A DNA stretch of 64,000 bases from Phocaeicola_A sp045545095 (GCA_045545095.1 JAZQAG010000028.1:1-64000); one strand, 5' to 3'; shown: positions 43,485 to 52,998, counted from the first letter of the stretch. The notes: generated by a model not told the origin, from the sequence alone. Made by a program: numbers and translations.

Positions 43485-44522
43485 ATGATTGAAAAAATAG
43501 CCAACTTACTTGCAGAAGTAGAAAATATGCAGGCTGACAACACCGAAGCGTTGGAAGCTTTACGCATTAAATATTTGAGTAAAAAAGGTGCTATCAATGA
43601 ACTGATGGCAGACTTTCGCAACGTACCTGCAGAGCAAAAGAAAGAAGTAGGTATGAAATTGAATGAGTTGAAGACTAAGGCACAAGAGCGTATCAATGAG
43701 CTGAAAGAAAAATTCGCCAACCAAGACAACGGAACAAATGAGCTGGACTTGACACGCACAGCCTACCCTATCGGCTTAGGTACACGCCATCCGCTTTCCA
43801 TTGTCAAAAATGAAATCATTGACATCTTTGCCCGTTTAGGCTTCAGCATTGCAGAAGGTCCCGAAGTTGAAGATGACTTACACGTATTCACTAAACTGAA
43901 TTTTGCAGCAGATCATCCTGCACGCGATATGCAAGATACATTCTTTATCGAGCAAAATGCAGAAGATGTAACAAAAAATATCATCTTACGCACTCATACA
44001 AGCAGTGTGCAGGTGCGTGGCATGGAGAATATCCCCGAACCACCCATCCGCATTCTTTGTCCGGGTCGCGTATATAGAAACGAAGCCATTAGCTATCGCG
44101 CACACTGTTTTTTCCACCAGATAGAAGGACTTTACATCGACAAGAACGTATCGTTCACCGACTTGAAACAAGTGCTTCTGCTTTTTGCAAAGGAAATGTT
44201 CGGCAACGATACAAAAATTCGCTTACGTCCCTCATATTTCCCCTTTACAGAGCCCTCTGCCGAGATGGACATCAGCTGTAATATCTGCGGTGGCAAAGGA
44301 TGTGCCTTCTGCAAACATACCGGTTGGGTAGAGATTCTCGGTTGCGGTATGGTAGATCCCAACGTATTAGAAGCAAGCGGTATCGATAGTAAAGTTTATA
44401 GCGGATATGCATTCGGCCTTGGTGTAGAGCGTATAACCAACTTGAAGTATCAGGTTAAGGATTTGCGTATGTTCTCGGAAAATGACATCCGCTTCCTGAA
44501 AGAATTTGAATCAGCAAACTGA
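43485..44522 (+). CDS. pheS: Phenylalanyl-tRNA synthetase alpha subunit
   Basis: Catalytic alpha subunit of the alpha2beta2 enzyme that charges tRNA-Phe. From ATG 43485 (MIEKIANLL) it has 345 residues. An N-terminal coiled coil (about 1-90) precedes the class II core: HPLSIVKNEIIDIFARLGFSIAEGPEVE (about 104-130, by ends), RTHTSSVQVRGM, GRVYRNEAISYRAHCFFHQIEGL, and FPFTEPSAEMDI, ending with FGLGVERITNLKYQV. A C-x2-C-type zinc ribbon (CNICGGKGCAFC) is present as in many bacterial PheS. The open frame upstream of 43485 covers the promoter and is not used. pheT is not adjacent. Confidence 0.96.
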   Translation: MIEKIANLLAEVENMQADNTEALEALRIKYLSKKGAINELMADFRNVPAEQKKEVGMKLNELKTKAQERINELKEKFANQDNGTNELDLTRTAYPIGLGTRHPLSIVKNEIIDIFARLGFSIAEGPEVEDDLHVFTKLNFAADHPARDMQDTFFIEQNAEDVTKNIILRTHTSSVQVRGMENIPEPPIRILCPGRVYRNEAISYRAHCFFHQIEGLYIDKNVSFTDLKQVLLLFAKEMFGNDTKIRLRPSYFPFTEPSAEMDISCNICGGKGCAFCKHTGWVEILGCGMVDPNVLEASGIDSKVYSGYAFGLGVERITNLKYQVKDLRMFSENDIRFLKEFESAN

Positions 44523-44547
44523 TGTCCTTATAACTTTGCTACCTATA

Positions 44548-44590
44548 TTAGGCACGAAATTCACAGTTCATCCGTGAATTTCGTGCCTAA
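44548..44590. terminator. Hairpin between pheS and the MFS gene
   Basis: Perfect 17-bp stem TTAGGCACGAAATTCAC/GTGAATTTCGTGCCTAA with a 9-nt loop. No U-tract follows, so it may act as an attenuating or processing hairpin rather than a full terminator; the MFS start is 10 bp beyond. Confidence 0.6.
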
Positions 44591-44599
44591 CTACAAAAT

Positions 44600-45797
44600 A
44601 TGAAAGAGAAGCTGTTCACTCCCGGATACGGATGTATGTTAGTAGCCAATTTTATGTTATTTTTTGGCTTTTGGCTACTTATCCCCGTATTGCCATTTTA
44701 CTTGGCCGAAACATTCGGATGTAGGCCTTCCTCCATAGGGTTTATCCTCTGTTGTTATACAGTAGCCGCCCTCTGCATGCGTCCTTTTTCAGGCTATTTG
44801 CTCGACACCTTTGCCCGCAAACCTCTCTACCTGATAGCATATTTTGTCTTTACGACCATGTTCCTCGGTTACATATTAGCTGGCACCTTAACCCTATTTA
44901 TTGCTTTACGCTTTGTACACGGATTAGCATTTGGTACTGTCACCGTAGGAGGAAACACAATCGTTATCGACATTATGCCCTCTGCACGCAGAGGTGAAGG
45001 ATTGGGTTACTTTGGCCTCACAAACAACTTAGCTATGTCCATCGGCCCTATGGTCGGATTATTTATGCATAACAACCATTGCCCATTCAACATAATCTTT
45101 GCATGTGCTCTAAGTGCCTCAATCATTGGTCTGCTATCTGCATCATTCGTGAAGACCTCATACAAACCAACAATCAAACGCCCCCCCCCTATCCCTTGAC
45201 CGTTTCCTATTGATAAAAGGAATACCTGCCGGTATCGCACTTTTACTTCTTTCCGTCCCCTATGGCATGACCACCAATTATGTGGCCATGTATGCCCAGC
45301 AAATAGGAATAAAGGCCGAAACCGGCTTTTTCTTTACATGGATGGCCATTGGTATGGCGGCGTCACGCATTTTCTCTGGAAAATGGGTCGACAAAGGATA
45401 TGTCACACAAGTTATCTCCATTGGATTTTATCTGATAACCAGCTGTTTTTTCTTGTTAGCCTTCTGCTCAAACCTCATTATATGGAACCATATAGTTTGT
45501 ACTTGGTTGTTCTTTATTATTGCATTAGGACTTGGAATAGGATTCGGTATAATGTTTCCTGCTTACAACACCTTATTTGTCAACTTAGCTCCTAACAATC
45601 AACGAGGTACTGCGACTTCCACCTATCTGACTTCATGGGATGTAGGCATTGGCATAGGCATGTTGACAGGAGGATATATAGCCCAAATCAGCACCTTCAA
45701 TAAAGCCTATCTTTTTGGAGCCTGTCTGACTGTGATTTCTATGTTATATTTCAATTTAAAAGTAGCCCCTCACTATCATAAAAACAAACTCAGATAG
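44600..45797 (+). pseudogene. MFS transporter split by a frameshift in a C9 tract
   Basis: An inner-membrane major-facilitator protein read in two frames. The first part (44600-45199, 199 codons) holds six helices and the MFS loop motif (GYLLDTFARKPLYL); it ends in RPPPIP and a stop right after nine Cs at 45181-45189. The second part (45210-45797) holds the other six helices (GIPAGIALLLLSVPYGMTTNY onwards; NQRGTATSTYLTSWDVGIGIG). With eight Cs the frame runs through (RPPLSLDRFLLIKGIP), giving about 398 residues, normal for MFS. So one C is extra. It may be a real mutation, a phase-variable switch or a sequencing error. Substrate unknown. nth follows after 6 nt. Confidence 0.85.
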
Positions 45798-45803
45798 ACG
45801 CTT

Positions 45804-46478
45804 ATGAACAAGCAAGAATTATACAAGCAAGTAACCGCTTACTTCCAAGAAGCAATTCCCATTGCTGAAACAGAGTTAAATTACGAAACTCCTTTTCAAC
45901 TATTAGTGGCCGTCATCCTTTCAGCCCAATGTACTGACAAACGAGTAAATACAGTGACTCCTCCCCTCTTTCATGACTATCCAACTCCTGAGACTTTAGC
46001 GGCCAGTACTCCTGAAGTGATTTTCAGCTATATACGTAGCGTTTCTTACCCTAATAACAAGGCAAAGCATTTAGTAGGAATGGCACAAATGCTCATGAAA
46101 GACTTCAATGGTAAAGTGCCTGATAATCTGAACGATTTAATAAAGTTACCCGGCGTAGGACGTAAGACGGCTAACGTCATGCAAGCAGTCATTTGGGGAC
46201 GCGATGCCATGCCAGTTGATACACACGTATTCAGAGTTAGTCACCGCATAGGTCTTGTGGATAAAAAACATACCACACCTTTAGCTGTCGAAAAAGAACT
46301 AATGAAATATTTCCCATCAGGACTTGTGGCAACAGCTCATCATTGGTTAATTCTCCACGGTCGATATACATGTACAGCCCTTCGTCCTAAATGCGAAAAA
46401 TGCGGTCTTCGTTTGCTATGCAAACATTACAAAAAAGCGAATCTTATCCATTATTTGAAACAAAAGGAGAACAAATAA
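45804..46478 (+). CDS. nth: Endonuclease III
   Basis: DNA glycosylase/AP lyase that removes oxidised pyrimidines in base excision repair. At 224 aa it is slightly longer than E. coli Nth (211). Helix-hairpin-helix LPGVGRKTANV carries K121, and VDTHVFRV carries D139, matching K120/D138. The [4Fe-4S] ligands C190, C197, C200 and C206 keep the C-x6-C-x2-C-x5-C spacing. It starts 6 nt after the MFS gene's stop, so it is probably co-transcribed with it and would be unaffected by the frameshift except through coupling. No own promoter is visible. Confidence 0.96.
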   Translation: MNKQELYKQVTAYFQEAIPIAETELNYETPFQLLVAVILSAQCTDKRVNTVTPPLFHDYPTPETLAASTPEVIFSYIRSVSYPNNKAKHLVGMAQMLMKDFNGKVPDNLNDLIKLPGVGRKTANVMQAVIWGRDAMPVDTHVFRVSHRIGLVDKKHTTPLAVEKELMKYFPSGLVATAHHWLILHGRYTCTALRPKCEKCGLRLLCKHYKKANLIHYLKQKENK

Positions 46479-46532
46479 TGACAGAACATAGACTATTCAA
46501 CCGATTTATTTTAGCTATAAAGAAGAAAAAGT

Positions 46533-46540
46533 TATCTTTG
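46533..46540 (+). promoter_or_regulatory. Candidate promoter of pgk
   Basis: TATCTTTG, 58 bp before the pgk start, in the 119-bp gap after nth. A T-rich TTTTAG is at the -33 position. Confidence 0.6.
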
Positions 46541-46597
46541 CAAAGAAAAATCCGATATATAAAGTATAAATCATAAATAATTTTATCTTAAACGATT

Positions 46598-47848
46598 ATG
46601 CAAACAATTGACAATTTCAACTTTGCCGGTAAAAAGGCAATCGTGCGCGTTGATTTCAACGTACCCCTGGACGAAAATGGTAAAATCACTGACGACACCC
46701 GTATTCGCGGTGCTCTGCCCACATTGAAGAAGATTTTGGCAGACGGTGGTAGTGTTATCATCATGTCACACATGGGTAAACCCAAAGGCAAAGTGAATGC
46801 CAAATACTCTTTGAGCCAGATTGTTGACGCCGTATCTGAGAAATTAGGTGTAGCCGTTAAGTTTGCACCCGATTGTGCTAAAGCTGCTGATGCTGCTGCA
46901 GCGTTACAACCCGGTGAAGCATTGTTGCTTGAGAACCTCCGCTTCTATGGTGAGGAAGAAGGAAAGCCTGTAGGTATTGACAAGGAAGACCCCGCATACG
47001 AAGAGGCAAAGAAGGCTATGAAAGCAAGCCAAAAGGAGTTCGCAAAGACTCTTGCAAGCTATGCAGACTGCTACGTTAACGACGCGTTCGGTACTGCTCA
47101 TCGCAAGCATGCCTCTACAGCTGTCATTGCTGATTATTTCGATGCTGACCACAAAATGCTTGGCTATTTGATGGAGAAGGAAGTAACAGCCGTTGACAAC
47201 ATCTTGAGCAATATCAAGCGCCCTTTCACCGCTATTATGGGTGGTTCAAAAGTTTCTACCAAGATTGGCATCATTGAAAACTTAATGGACAAGGTAGATA
47301 ACCTCATCCTTTGTGGTGGCATGACCTACACTTTCGCAAAAGCTATGGGTGGTGAAGTAGGCCAGTCTATTTGCGAAAACGACAAACTTGATCTCGCACT
47401 CAGCATCATGGAACAGGCTAAAGCCAAGGGTGTAAATCTCGTATTGGCTACAGACTGTGTTGCCGGTGATGACTTCAAGAACGATTGCAATACTCAGATT
47501 TGTCCTTCAGGCCAAATCCCCGCAGGTTACGAGGGTTTGGATGCAGGTCCCGAAAGCCGTAAAGCATTTGCAGCAGCCATCGAGCCTGCCAAAACAATTT
47601 TGTGGAATGGTCCTGCAGGTGTATTCGAAATGGACAACTTCACAGCTGGTAGCCGCGCTATTGCCGAAGCTATCGCTAAGGCTACTGCCAACGGAGCATT
47701 CTCACTCATTGGCGGTGGAGACTCTGTAGCTTGCATCAACAAGTTCGGTATGGCCGATCAGGTTTCTTATATCTCAACTGGTGGTGGTGCTTTGCTTGAA
47801 GCTATCGAAGGTAAAGTTCTTCCAGGAATTGCAGCAATCAAGGGATAA
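46598..47848 (+). CDS. pgk: Phosphoglycerate kinase
   Basis: Glycolytic transfer of phosphate from 1,3-bisphosphoglycerate to ADP. The 416 residues contain the N-terminal substrate domain (RVDFNVPLDENGKITDDTRI, 18-37; SHMGKPKGK, 63-71; LLENLRFYGEEEG) and the C-terminal nucleotide domain (AIMGGSKVSTKIGII, near 213-227; ILWNGPAGVFE; and the final GGGDSVA and STGGGALLE loops). Codon use is strongly biased, as expected for an abundant enzyme. It has its own -7 box and a strong terminator, so it is a single-gene unit. Confidence 0.98.
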   Translation: MQTIDNFNFAGKKAIVRVDFNVPLDENGKITDDTRIRGALPTLKKILADGGSVIIMSHMGKPKGKVNAKYSLSQIVDAVSEKLGVAVKFAPDCAKAADAAAALQPGEALLLENLRFYGEEEGKPVGIDKEDPAYEEAKKAMKASQKEFAKTLASYADCYVNDAFGTAHRKHASTAVIADYFDADHKMLGYLMEKEVTAVDNILSNIKRPFTAIMGGSKVSTKIGIIENLMDKVDNLILCGGMTYTFAKAMGGEVGQSICENDKLDLALSIMEQAKAKGVNLVLATDCVAGDDFKNDCNTQICPSGQIPAGYEGLDAGPESRKAFAAAIEPAKTILWNGPAGVFEMDNFTAGSRAIAEAIAKATANGAFSLIGGGDSVACINKFGMADQVSYISTGGGALLEAIEGKVLPGIAAIKG

Positions 47849-47867
47849 AAATGTTATATCATTTAAT

Positions 47868-47910
47868 AAAAGGAAAGGGGCTAATTTTTAGATTAGCCCC
47901 TTTCCTTTTT
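47868..47910. terminator. Terminator between pgk and panD
   Basis: A 17-18 bp stem AAAGGAAAGGGGCTAAT/ATTAGCCCCTTTCCTTT with a 6-nt loop; T-rich on the plus strand (and A-rich on the other side), so it can serve both convergent genes. Confidence 0.9.
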
Positions 47911-47919
47911 ATCTATTAA

Positions 47920-48270
47920 TTAAAGAATCTTGTTTGTTACAGCATCAGGAAACACTATTGATGGAACAAAAAGCTTAGCCTCTTCAAAATCCATTTGCGC
48001 ATATGACATAATAATAACGACATCTCCAACTTGAACCTTACGGGCCGCAGCGCCATTCAAACATATACATCCACTTCCACGTTTACCTTTAATTACATAG
48101 GTAATAAAGCGTTCTCCATTATTATTATTTACAATATGTACTTTTTCACCTGCTATCAGATTAGCAGCATCCATCAAATCCTCATCAATGGTAATACTTC
48201 CCATATAATTAAGATTCGCTTCAGTCACACGAACACAATGTAATTTTGATTTTAATACTTCTACCAACAT
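47920..48270 (-). CDS. panD: Aspartate 1-decarboxylase PanD
   Basis: Pyruvoyl enzyme that makes beta-alanine from aspartate for pantothenate. At 116 aa the proenzyme is full length. Self-cleavage is expected between G24 and S25 in NYMGSITID, giving the pyruvoyl group on S25; the family Lys9 and Tyr22 are present. GSGCICLNGAAARKVQVGDVVIIMSY is the C-terminal core (about 71-96, by ends). It starts 17 nt after panC on the same strand, so the two pantothenate genes form an operon. Confidence 0.97.
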   Translation of the reverse strand: MLVEVLKSKLHCVRVTEANLNYMGSITIDEDLMDAANLIAGEKVHIVNNNNGERFITYVIKGKRGSGCICLNGAAARKVQVGDVVIIMSYAQMDFEEAKLFVPSIVFPDAVTNKIL

Positions 48271-48287
48271 ACTCTATTTTCTACAAT

Positions 48288-49130
48288 TTACTTATATCGG
48301 ATATTGTCAATGAGTCTTACATCACCACAAAATACAGTAATACAACCTACGACACTCTCTGCTTCATTCCAATTTTCAATTGGTTGCATCGAATACGCAT
48401 CAACTATTTCGAAATACTCTAAACGCAATCCATCAACTGCTCTTATCGCCTGTTCTACATAGTCTTTTGTTTCACTCAATGTATGGATTTTCGCAAATGA
48501 CAAACTATTAAAAAGAGTACGTGAAATTCCTACTGCAACTTGCCGTTCTGCATCTGACAAGCGAGTGTTTCGACTACTCATAGCCAAGCCATCCTCTTCA
48601 CGCACTATAGGACATCCAACAATTTCTATTTGATATCCCCTTTGTCGAGTCATTTCTCGAACAATTGCCAACTGTTGAAAATCTTTTTCCCCAAAATACG
48701 CTTTATGTGGTGACACCATTTCAAACAGTTTGCTCACAATTTGACAAACACCATTAAAATGCCCTGGTCGAAATGCCCCTTCCATCACCGTATCAAGCGG
48801 CGCATAAGAAAAAGTTCGTGTATCAGGTTCTGGATATATTTCATCTACTGATGGAACAAACACTATCGTTGCACCAGCATCCTCTAACAACAAACTATCC
48901 GCATCAAGTGTCCGAGGATATTTGTCTAAATCATTCTTGTCATTAAACTGAGTAGGATTAACAAATATGCTAACTACCGTCACATCATTCTCTTCAACAC
49001 TCCGCTTTACCAGCGATACATGCCCCGCATGTAAAGCCCCCATTGTGGGTACAAGGCCAATACTCTTTCCAGCCTTTCTCGGGATTAACAATTCTTTCTG
49101 CAGTTCCCGTATTGTCTGTATTATTTTCAT
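48288..49130 (-). CDS. panC: Pantoate-beta-alanine ligase PanC
   Basis: ATP-dependent condensation of pantoate and beta-alanine to pantothenate. At 280 aa it has the usual length. VPTMGALHAGHVSLVKRS (about 27-44) carries the HIGH-type adenylation site (HAGH). Also present are SIFVNPTQFNDKNDLDKYPR (about 54-73), GHFNGVCQIVSKLFEMV, YFGEKDFQQLAIV and the KMSKS-like MSSRNTRLS. panD follows after 17 nt. Upstream (49131-49306) it is divergent from the glycogen-synthase-like gene. Confidence 0.97.
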   Translation of the reverse strand: MKIIQTIRELQKELLIPRKAGKSIGLVPTMGALHAGHVSLVKRSVEENDVTVVSIFVNPTQFNDKNDLDKYPRTLDADSLLLEDAGATIVFVPSVDEIYPEPDTRTFSYAPLDTVMEGAFRPGHFNGVCQIVSKLFEMVSPHKAYFGEKDFQQLAIVREMTRQRGYQIEIVGCPIVREEDGLAMSSRNTRLSDAERQVAVGISRTLFNSLSFAKIHTLSETKDYVEQAIRAVDGLRLEYFEIVDAYSMQPIENWNEAESVVGCITVFCGDVRLIDNIRYK

Positions 49131-49274
49131 CTTTTATAACTTCGCGTTTTTCGAAATCGTAAAAACATTGCAAAATAAGCTATAATTTGCCATATAACGA
49201 AACAATATCTCAAATTTATGCCTAAAAACTTTTAAATCTGGCATATATTTTACTGTTAAATCCGTCATTTTTCG

Positions 49275-49282
49275 TACCTTTG
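49275..49282 (+). promoter_or_regulatory. Candidate promoter of the GT5-like gene
   Basis: TACCTTTG, 25 bp before ATG 49307. No good -33 box is visible. Confidence 0.55.
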
Positions 49283-49306
49283 CATAACTTTTGACGAAAA
49301 TATATC

Positions 49307-50158
49307 ATGATGAAGGCAAAAAAGGTTTTATTTATAACCCAAGAAATCACCCCTTATGTCCCAGAATCACCTATGTCTTTGGTAGGCAGAAAACTACCTC
49401 AGGCCATTCAGGATAAAGGACGTGAAATTCGTACATTTATGCCCAAATGGGGTAATATCAATGAACGACGAAATCAATTACACGAAGTAATACGATTATC
49501 GGGCATGAACATGATTATCGATGATACAGACCATCCATTAATCATTAAAGTTGCAAGCATTCAATCTGCCCGTATGCAAGTTTATTTCATTGATAATGAT
49601 GACTATTTCCAACAGCGGCAAATGACGATTGATGAAAATGGAATTGAATATGCCGACAATGATGAACGAGCAATATTCTATGCTCGAGGAGTGTTGGAAA
49701 CTGTCAAGAAGTTACGATGGTGTCCAGACATCATACATTGTCATGGTTGGATAACATCACTTATTCCCCTCTACATCAAATCTGCTTATCGCGATGAGCC
49801 ATCCTTTAGAGACTCTAAAGTTGTATTTTCATTATATGATGAAGGGTTCAAGACTGCACTTAACGACAAGCTTCTTGACCAACTTTTAATCAAAGATATG
49901 ACCCCCGAATTATTAAACGGTATAAATAAACCTTTTTCTTATTCGGAATTAAGCAAGCTTGCCATAAACTACTCTGATGGCCTCATACAAAATTCTCCAG
50001 AATGTTCACAAGAACTATTACAATATGCCAAAGAGAAGAATATACCAATATTAGATTATCAAGGCGAAGAGAACTATGCTGAGGCATTTGGTGATTTTTA
50101 TGATTTTGTTTGGAGTAATGGTAAAGAATTTTCAGACAAAGAAGAAGAGGAAATATAA
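49307..50158 (+). CDS. Glycogen/starch-synthase-like protein, GT5 domain only
   Basis: A 283-residue protein matching only the N-terminal (catalytic-acceptor) domain of glycogen synthases: KKVLFITQEITPYVPES at the start, NDERAIFYARGVLETVKKL, and PDIIHCHGWITSLIPLYIK (about 143-161). The KxGGLxDV signature that binds ADP-glucose in GlgA is replaced by PMSLVGRKLP, and the whole C-terminal GT1-like domain is missing. It is therefore unlikely to be a working glycogen synthase on its own. The C-terminus is very acidic (SDKEEEEI). The DUF4270 gene follows after about 50 nt. The pair is common in Bacteroidales as I recall; its role is unknown. Confidence 0.85.
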   Translation: MMKAKKVLFITQEITPYVPESPMSLVGRKLPQAIQDKGREIRTFMPKWGNINERRNQLHEVIRLSGMNMIIDDTDHPLIIKVASIQSARMQVYFIDNDDYFQQRQMTIDENGIEYADNDERAIFYARGVLETVKKLRWCPDIIHCHGWITSLIPLYIKSAYRDEPSFRDSKVVFSLYDEGFKTALNDKLLDQLLIKDMTPELLNGINKPFSYSELSKLAINYSDGLIQNSPECSQELLQYAKEKNIPILDYQGEENYAEAFGDFYDFVWSNGKEFSDKEEEEI

Positions 50159-50210
50159 ATTGTCCGACTATTTTTTGTGTTATAAGGTGTAGTTTTAGAC
50201 CAAAATGATA

Positions 50211-51653
50211 ATGAAAAAATATTTTAGATTATTGCTGTCTGCATCAATCGTCACATGCTTTATTGCTTGTGATGATAATACTGGGAATCTAGGTGAAAGT
50301 CTAATGCCTGATAAAGATGATATTAGCATTGGTACTAATACTTACGAGGCTACTACCCGTTCTCTTTTAGCTGGAGACTCTATCTTAGCTAAAACATCAA
50401 CAGCATATTTAGGCAAATACACAGACCCTCTTTACGGAACTTTTGAAGCAGATTTCTTAGCACAATTCCATTGTGTTGAAGATTTTGAATTTCCTGAAAA
50501 TGGTGTAGCAGGTGACACCGCTATATCAGCAGAAATAAAGCTCTATTTAACCTCCTATTTTGGAGATTCCATAAACCCATGCCATTTGAGCGTTTACCCT
50601 TTAAATAAAGTATTAGAAGATAACCAAAGCTATTATACAGACATTATACCAGAAGAATATTACGATGCCACATTACCACCATTAGCTAATAGACCTTTTA
50701 CAGCTCAAGACAAGGTCATACCAGACTCCATAACTTCCGCAAACGGATATGTTCCTTACATAAGCATTCCTCTTCCACAGGAATTTGGTACAGAAATAAT
50801 CCGTAAATATTATGAGACAGATAGCCAAGGTAAACATATCGGAAAGCAGTATTTTGCAAATGCAGATGCTTTCATCAACAATGTATGTAAAGGTATGTAC
50901 TTCAAATGCGACCAAGGTGATGGTACAATTCTTTACATCCTTCAAGCACAATTAAATGTCACATTCGGATATTACGAAATCAGCAGTACAGGTAAAGCAG
51001 ATTCACTAATTACTGTAATCGCCCAATTTGCTGGTACCCAAGAAGTCATACAAGCAAACCGTTTCCAAACGGATATGGAAACATTAAACAAACTTGTTGA
51101 AGAAGATGGCAGTTGTACTTATCTTAAGACGCCTGCTGGCATTTTCACAGAAGTAACTCTTCCTATGGATGAAATTGCCGCAAATCACATTGAAAAAGGT
51201 GATACTCTGAATTCTGTAAAGTTGACATTTACCCGCTACAATGAGAATATTACTGATTCTGAGGGTTCTTTAAAGCATCTGATGGGTATTCCTCATACAT
51301 TACTCATGGTACGTAAAAAAGATATGTATACGTTCTTCGAGAAAAATGCTGTAATAGATAATAAGACATCTTATTTGACAAGTTTCAACGAAAATTATAA
51401 TACATATACGTTCAGTAATATTGCCCAACTCATCACTCACTGTATTGCAGAGAAAAACAATGCAAACAACGGAAGTTTAGATAAAGATTGGAACAAAGTT
51501 GTCCTCATCCCTGTTGTTACCACCAGTGATACATCTGGCAACATTGTAACTATTCGCCACAATTTAAATCTTACAAGTGCTCGTCTTATGGGAGGATTTA
51601 ATGAAGAGAATAAATTACAAGTTCGTATTACATATAGTAAATTTAAAGAATAG
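50211..51653 (+). CDS. DUF4270 lipoprotein
   Basis: A 480-residue exported lipoprotein (start ATG 50211, lipobox FIAC, Cys20; another ATG lies two codons upstream). It matches the Bacteroidetes DUF4270 family: mature CDDNTGNLGESLMPD, then SLLAGDSILAKTSTAYLGKYTDPLYG (about 48-73, by ends), a feature typical of the family, followed by a long beta-rich region. Function unknown; a cell-surface or outer-membrane role is likely from the lipoprotein signal and lack of enzymatic motifs. It is downstream of, and probably co-transcribed with, the GT5-like gene, and ends at a strong bidirectional terminator. Confidence 0.88.
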   Translation: MKKYFRLLLSASIVTCFIACDDNTGNLGESLMPDKDDISIGTNTYEATTRSLLAGDSILAKTSTAYLGKYTDPLYGTFEADFLAQFHCVEDFEFPENGVAGDTAISAEIKLYLTSYFGDSINPCHLSVYPLNKVLEDNQSYYTDIIPEEYYDATLPPLANRPFTAQDKVIPDSITSANGYVPYISIPLPQEFGTEIIRKYYETDSQGKHIGKQYFANADAFINNVCKGMYFKCDQGDGTILYILQAQLNVTFGYYEISSTGKADSLITVIAQFAGTQEVIQANRFQTDMETLNKLVEEDGSCTYLKTPAGIFTEVTLPMDEIAANHIEKGDTLNSVKLTFTRYNENITDSEGSLKHLMGIPHTLLMVRKKDMYTFFEKNAVIDNKTSYLTSFNENYNTYTFSNIAQLITHCIAEKNNANNGSLDKDWNKVVLIPVVTTSDTSGNIVTIRHNLNLTSARLMGGFNEENKLQVRITYSKFKE

Positions 51654-51693
51654 TATCTTTATTATGCAGTACAATACAAAAATAGAATTACCC

Positions 51694-51741
51694 TATTGAA
51701 AATAGAAGGAGAGGTTTACGCCTCTCCTTCTATTTTCAATA
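51694..51741. terminator. Bidirectional terminator (DUF4270 / RlmI-like)
   Basis: Perfect 21-bp stem of TATTGAAAATAGAAGGAGAGG with its complement and a 6-nt loop TTTACG, between convergent genes. Confidence 0.92.
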
Positions 51742-51775
51742 AGCCATAGTTATATTTAGTATAACATGGATTCGG

Positions 51776-52954
51776 TTATTCAACATATAATACTAGACCT
51801 TTCAAATATTCACCTTCTGGATGATAAATATTAACAGGATGATCCGCTGGTTGCGTAAGTTGATGTAATATCCGTACACTACGTCCGCTCATAGCAGCAG
51901 CGGAGAAAACTGCCGTACGGAAATTTTCCTTTGTTACAACTTGCGAGCATGAAAAAGTGAAAAGGATACCACCTGATTTTATTTTTTCAAACGCTTTAGC
52001 ATTGAGTTTACGATAGCCTTGAAGGGCATTACGTAAAGCATCCTTATGCTTAGCGAAGGCTGGAGGATCGAGAATAATGAGATCGTATTGATCCCCCATC
52101 CGATCAAGATACTTGAAAGCATCCTCCGCATATGCAGTATGACGAGAATCTCCAGGGAAATTCAGTTCTACATTTTTATTGGTCAAATCAATGGCTTTAG
52201 CTGAACTATCTACGGAGTGAACCAGTTTAGCACCACCACGCATCGCATAGAAAGAGAATCCACCAGTATAACAAAACATATTGAGCACAGAGCGCCCTTT
52301 AGAATAACGTTCTAGCAAAGCACGATTTTCTCGTTGGTCAACAAAGAATCCGGTTTTTTGTCCCTTAAGCCAATCAACATGGAAATTAAGTCCATTCTCC
52401 ATGGCTACATTATCAGCGCTACCACCTAAAATAAATCCATTCTCTTGACCAAGATCTGCCTTATACGGAAGAGTTGTTTCGGATTTATAATAGATATTCT
52501 CTATCACACCTTGCATCACGTCAGCTAAAGCTTGCGCTATTTCGTTACGATAAATATGCATACCCACAGAGTGCGCCTGAACTACAGCCGTACGCCCATA
52601 AACATCAATGACAAGCCCTGGCAAATTGTCTCCTTCCCCATGAACAAGACGATAAGTATTATTTTGCGAATTCTCAGCAACCCCAATTGCACGCCTCATT
52701 TCATATGCCACAGATAAGCGGCGATACCAGAATGCACCATCAATCGGCTCGTCCACAAATGAAAGTACGCGTACAGCTATACTTCCTATCTGATAATGCC
52801 CGATGGCAATAAATTGATGATCGGCGGTAAATACACGCACTACTTCACCTTCATCGGGTTCACCTTCAATATGATGAATGGCACCCGAGAATACCCATGG
52901 ATGAAAACGTTTGAGAGATTCTTCTTTTCCTTTTTTAAGATGTACAATGTTCAT
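51776..52954 (-). CDS. RlmI-like class I rRNA methyltransferase
   Basis: SAM-dependent RNA methyltransferase (392 aa) of the RlmI family, which makes m5C in 23S rRNA; the exact target here is inferred. An N-terminal PUA domain (1-75; LKKGKEESLKRFHPWVFSGAI) and a middle EEHEE-type domain with GLVIDVYG precede the Rossmann domain: FVDQRENR, VLNMFCYTGGFSFYAMRGGA (SAM motif I), VDSSAKAIDL, and LDPPAFAKHKDAL (motif IV). The catalytic Cys lies in FTFSCSQVV. Reverse strand, convergent with DUF4270. The 3'-5' exonuclease gene ends 44 nt upstream on the same strand. Confidence 0.92.
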   Translation of the reverse strand: MNIVHLKKGKEESLKRFHPWVFSGAIHHIEGEPDEGEVVRVFTADHQFIAIGHYQIGSIAVRVLSFVDEPIDGAFWYRRLSVAYEMRRAIGVAENSQNNTYRLVHGEGDNLPGLVIDVYGRTAVVQAHSVGMHIYRNEIAQALADVMQGVIENIYYKSETTLPYKADLGQENGFILGGSADNVAMENGLNFHVDWLKGQKTGFFVDQRENRALLERYSKGRSVLNMFCYTGGFSFYAMRGGAKLVHSVDSSAKAIDLTNKNVELNFPGDSRHTAYAEDAFKYLDRMGDQYDLIILDPPAFAKHKDALRNALQGYRKLNAKAFEKIKSGGILFTFSCSQVVTKENFRTAVFSAAAMSGRSVRILHQLTQPADHPVNIYHPEGEYLKGLVLYVE

Positions 52955-52998
52955 AACGTTATTATAATCGGTTAGAGGGGATAAGGATATTACGGTTT

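Noticed and set aside
46480..46578. Small basic ORF (32 codons) between nth and pgk
   Set aside because: It contains the pgk -7 box and its Lys-rich product looks accidental.
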